Shown: in pieces, positions 4,453 to 5,327 of the stretch
Layout: each line of letters opens with the position of its first letter
Position numbering within the stretch: position 1 is the stretch's first letter
Assembly: GCA_944376035.1 (NCBI GenBank)
Contig: CALWBJ010000063.1
Span: 1 to 5,327, forward strand
Length of the DNA: 5,327 nt
DNA from: an uncultured Clostridia bacterium
GTDB taxonomy: Bacteria; Bacillota; Clostridia; Christensenellales; Borkfalkiaceae
Direction of reading: 5' to 3'
Notes under the pieces: model-generated
The model's input: the letters and a program-made list of their open reading frames with translations, nothing else
Told to the model about the DNA's origin: nothing
Databases searched by the model: none
Translations under genes and position numbers: made by a program

Positions 4453-5327
4453 TCAGTCTTTCATTATTTCAAGAAGTTTAAGATCGATTCCCTTTTCACC
4501 TATCTTGATAATCTCAACTTTAACTTTGTCTCCGATGTGCAGGACTTCTTCAACCGTTTCAATTCTCCTGTCGCTCATCTTGGAGATATGAATTAACCCG
4601 TCTTTACCGGGAGCGAGTTCACAGAAAGCGCCTACTTTGGGTAAAATCCGGACTACTTCCGAGATAAACATATCGCCGACTTCGGGGTCTTTGGCAATTG
4701 AGAGTATTATCGCCTTTGCCCTTTCTCCCTGCGCGGGGTCTCCGGTCGTGGCTATATTTACTCTTCCGTCGTCGTCAATATCGATTTTAACACCCGTTTC
4801 TTCAATTATTTTGTTGATAACTTTTCCGCCGCTGCCGATAACTTCTCTTATCTTATCGGGATTGATGTCAAACGAAATAATTCTCGGAGCATATTTGGAA
4901 AGTTCTTTTCTCGGTTTATCGATAACTTCAAGCATCTTGCCGAGAATAAATTTCCTGCCGACGTTTGCCTGCGCTATCGCCTTACGGAGAATAGTTTCGT
5001 CAATACCTTTGATTTTTATATCCATCTGGATAGCGGTTATACCTTTTTCGGTTCCTGCGACTTTGAAGTCCATATCTCCGAGGAAGTCTTCTAAGCCCTG
5101 AATATCGCTCAGAATCGATACTTTGCCCGTTTCGGTATCCTTTATAAGTCCCATCGCAATTCCTGCAACAGGCGCTTTTATAGGTACGCCCGCATCCATC
5201 AATGCCAAAGTAGAGCCGCATACGCTTCCCTGGGAAGTAGAACCGTTTGAACTCAATACTTCCGATACAACTCTTATGGCGTAAGGAAATTCTTCCGCAC
5301 TCGGTATAACGGGTTCAAGCGCGCGCT
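4453..5327 (-). CDS. pnp: Polynucleotide phosphorylase, C-terminal part (runs off the right edge)
   Basis: About 290 of roughly 700 residues are present. The frame stays open to the window end, reading RALEPVIPSAEEFPYAIR before VVSEVLSSNGS, so the true start is outside. The enzyme degrades RNA 3'-to-5' with phosphate as a homotrimer in the cytoplasm. Counting from the first complete codon, the second RNase PH domain ends with SVCGSTLALMDAGVPIKAP and the active-site stretch ED-x-LGDMDFKVAGT. There Asp80, Asp86 and Lys88 match E. coli Asp486, Asp492 and Lys494. A KH domain follows (about 150-195; GSGG at 164-167), then an S1 domain (about 218-286). The S1 end, GIDLKLLEIMKD, lacks the usual ISLSRKAL-type ending and the tail is very short. 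The final TGA is followed by further stops and a terminator. Confidence 0.95.
   Translation of the reverse strand, partial: RALEPVIPSAEEFPYAIRVVSEVLSSNGSTSQGSVCGSTLALMDAGVPIKAPVAGIAMGLIKDTETGKVSILSDIQGLEDFLGDMDFKVAGTEKGITAIQMDIKIKGIDETILRKAIAQANVGRKFILGKMLEVIDKPRKELSKYAPRIISFDINPDKIREVIGSGGKVINKIIEETGVKIDIDDDGRVNIATTGDPAQGERAKAIILSIAKDPEVGDMFISEVVRILPKVGAFCELAPGKDGLIHISKMSDRRIETVEEVLHIGDKVKVEIIKIGEKGIDLKLLEIMKD

Noticed and set aside
4637..5101. Plus-strand 154-codon open frame opposite pnp.
   Set aside because: Antisense shadow of polynucleotide phosphorylase; Ser/Ile/Pro-rich sequence with no recognisable motif.

Overview
The window is a stretch of low-GC DNA (roughly 40% G+C in genes by eye, much lower between them). 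It most resembles a Bacillota genome of the clostridial type. All real genes lie on the minus strand, so reading order runs from the right end (5327) to the left end (1). The main clue to origin is gene order: pnp, then a YlxY-type polysaccharide deacetylase, then an M16 zinc peptidase. This is the pnpA-ylxY-mlpA order known from Bacillus subtilis and relatives. YlxY-type proteins are associated with spore-forming lineages, so a spore former or a descendant of one is plausible. Genus cannot be told from the sequence.

Block 1 (5327 to about 2192) starts with the C-terminal part of polynucleotide phosphorylase: the end of the second RNase PH domain, then KH and S1. A clear hairpin plus U-tract terminator follows. 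Next come a membrane-anchored YlxY-like deacetylase and, 11 nt later, an M16 peptidase with its zinc site intact. A strong GC-rich terminator closes this block.

Between the blocks lies a very AT-rich 230-bp spacer (about 1977-2204) with one plausible sigma-A-type promoter and no convincing gene.

Block 2 (1976 to 1) starts with an extracellular solute-binding protein that has a signal or anchor segment but no lipobox cysteine and no transporter genes beside it. After it come murB (cell-wall UDP-MurNAc synthesis) and, overlapping murB's stop codon, the first 14 codons of a PHP-domain phosphoesterase. murB followed by a PHP gene is a familiar clostridial arrangement, often leading into rapZ/yvcK/whiA, but those would lie outside the window.

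The main anomaly is in murB. An in-frame TGA at codon 93 splits an otherwise well-conserved, catalytically complete protein into 92-residue and 200-residue reading frames. Three neighbouring genes end at TGA where their families should end, and tryptophan is encoded by TGG, so genome-wide TGA reassignment is unlikely. A point nonsense mutation, a sequence error, or local readthrough/reinitiation remain possible. I see no mobile element, CRISPR array, tRNA, rRNA or phage gene, and no sign of a wholly new multi-gene system.
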